DNA of 6,244 nucleotides from an uncultured Clostridia bacterium. Its GTDB lineage: Bacteria > Bacillota > Clostridia > Oscillospirales > Oscillospiraceae. The DNA lies in assembly GCA_945918315.1 (NCBI GenBank), contig CAMEIK010000069.1:1-6244 (forward strand). Direction: 5' to 3'. Every line of letters begins with the position of its first letter. The stretch's first letter is position 1. Below the pieces are notes generated by a model. It saw only the letters and a program-made list of their open reading frames with translations. It had not been told where the DNA came from and did not search any database. Positions 5,822 to 6,244 of this stretch are shown one piece after another. Both the position numbers and the translations under genes were made by a program.

Positions 5822-6244
5822 CCCCGTCCTCCCATAATCCCTCGTCCTGGAGGTAGGCCCAATACTTTTCCTCCATGTGGTGGGGGCAGTAGGACAGCTT
5901 GGCCTTGCGCAGTCCGGCAAGCCCCATATCGTCCTCCCGGTTGAGATACCGAAGCGCCGGGTACTTGTCCCGCAGATACCGGGCAAAGGCCTGATTGATG
6001 GCGGTGTAGGCACCCTCCACGGTTTCATCCGCCTTTTCAAAGTGAATGTCGAAGGTGTCCGGTGAGAGGGGAGAGCCGATGGACAGCGCCAGAATGGTAT
6101 CTCCCTCGGTCAGGGCAATCCCATCCAGGCCCAGGTCGTCATAATGGCGGAAGGCCCGTCCCATGGCCACCTCTTCCAGCAAATAATCCCCGTGGGGGTC
6201 TGACTGCTTCCGGTTCTGATACCACCGGGCGGCAAAGTGGCGGC
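5811..6244 (-). CDS. DUF2156 / LPG_synthase_C-like protein, N-terminal part cut off by window edge
   Basis: The visible 143 residues are the C-terminal part of a protein resembling the DUF2156 family, related to the C-terminal GNAT-like domain of phosphatidylglycerol lysyltransferases. Supporting stretches are LLEEVAMGRAFRHYDDLGLDG (visible residues 21-41), DTFDIHFEKAD (62-72), GAYTAINQAFARYL (77-90), RYLNREDDMG (98-107) and LRKAKLSYCP (111-120). The frame stays open to the right edge with coding-like sequence (a WYQNRK segment upstream), so the TTG at 6182 is not a start. No membrane segment is visible in this part, but the missing N-terminus prevents saying whether the flippase-like domain of MprF exists. 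Stand-alone DUF2156 proteins are common in Clostridia, and their substrate is not established. The gene overlaps the GNAT gene by 11 nt, suggesting a shared unit. Confidence 0.82.
   Translation of the reverse strand, partial: RHFAARWYQNRKQSDPHGDYLLEEVAMGRAFRHYDDLGLDGIALTEGDTILALSIGSPLSPDTFDIHFEKADETVEGAYTAINQAFARYLRDKYPALRYLNREDDMGLAGLRKAKLSYCPHHMEEKYWAYLQDEGLWEDGDAL
5828..5832 (-). promoter_or_regulatory. Ribosome binding site of the GNAT gene
   Basis: GGAGG on the minus strand, 6 nt before the ATG at 5821 and inside the 3' end of the preceding gene. It decides the start against the much longer open frame, whose upstream part is only a shifted reading of the DUF2156 gene. Confidence 0.75.

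Noticed and set aside
5822..6040. N-terminal extension of the GNAT protein upstream of ATG 5821
   Set aside because: The extra 73 residues are a low-complexity Arg/Pro/Thr-rich shifted reading of the DUF2156 gene, while GGAGG marks the ATG at 5821.

Overview
The window is GC-rich bacterial DNA in which every supported gene lies on the minus strand, so transcription runs from high to low coordinates. Strong AGGAGG-type ribosome sites, a sigma-A-type promoter, tight gene packing and the particular protein variants suggest an anaerobic Firmicute, most likely a GC-rich gut-type Clostridia (Oscillospiraceae/Ruminococcaceae-like). That placement is inferred from protein style, not from a marker gene.

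Layout in transcription order. (1) 6244-5063: the end of a two-gene unit, with the C-terminal part of a DUF2156 (LPG_synthase_C-like) protein overlapping by 11 nt a GNAT-type acetyltransferase that carries a C-terminal extension. (2) 5062-4800: an intergenic region with an extended -10 promoter (4989-4960) and a leader of about 155 nt. The leader holds a long GC-rich hairpin followed by a U-run, plus upstream segments that could compete with it. It looks like an attenuator for the purine genes. (3) 4799-1: a purine biosynthesis operon, purE-purF-purM-purN-purO-AICAR formyltransferase, running out of the left edge.

The operon covers these steps of IMP synthesis: PRPP to phosphoribosylamine (PurF), GAR formylation (PurN), FGAM to AIR (PurM), the carboxylation/mutase step (PurE), and the last two steps. 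The last two steps are not done by a fused bifunctional PurH. A separate archaeal-type IMP cyclohydrolase (PurO family) sits directly before a stand-alone AICAR formyltransferase. The genes from purM onward are joined by 4-nt start/stop overlaps or spacers of about 10 nt, which suggests translational coupling.

The most unusual item is PurF. Its phosphoribosyltransferase half and the four cysteines expected to hold a 4Fe-4S cluster look intact. Its N-terminal glutaminase half, however, begins MGGFFG rather than MCG and also seems to lack the other glutamine-binding and oxyanion-hole residues. This predicts an ammonia-dependent enzyme, or one served by a separate nitrogen donor. The longer plus-strand open frames look like antisense shadows of these genes. 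No tRNA, rRNA, CRISPR array or mobile element was seen.
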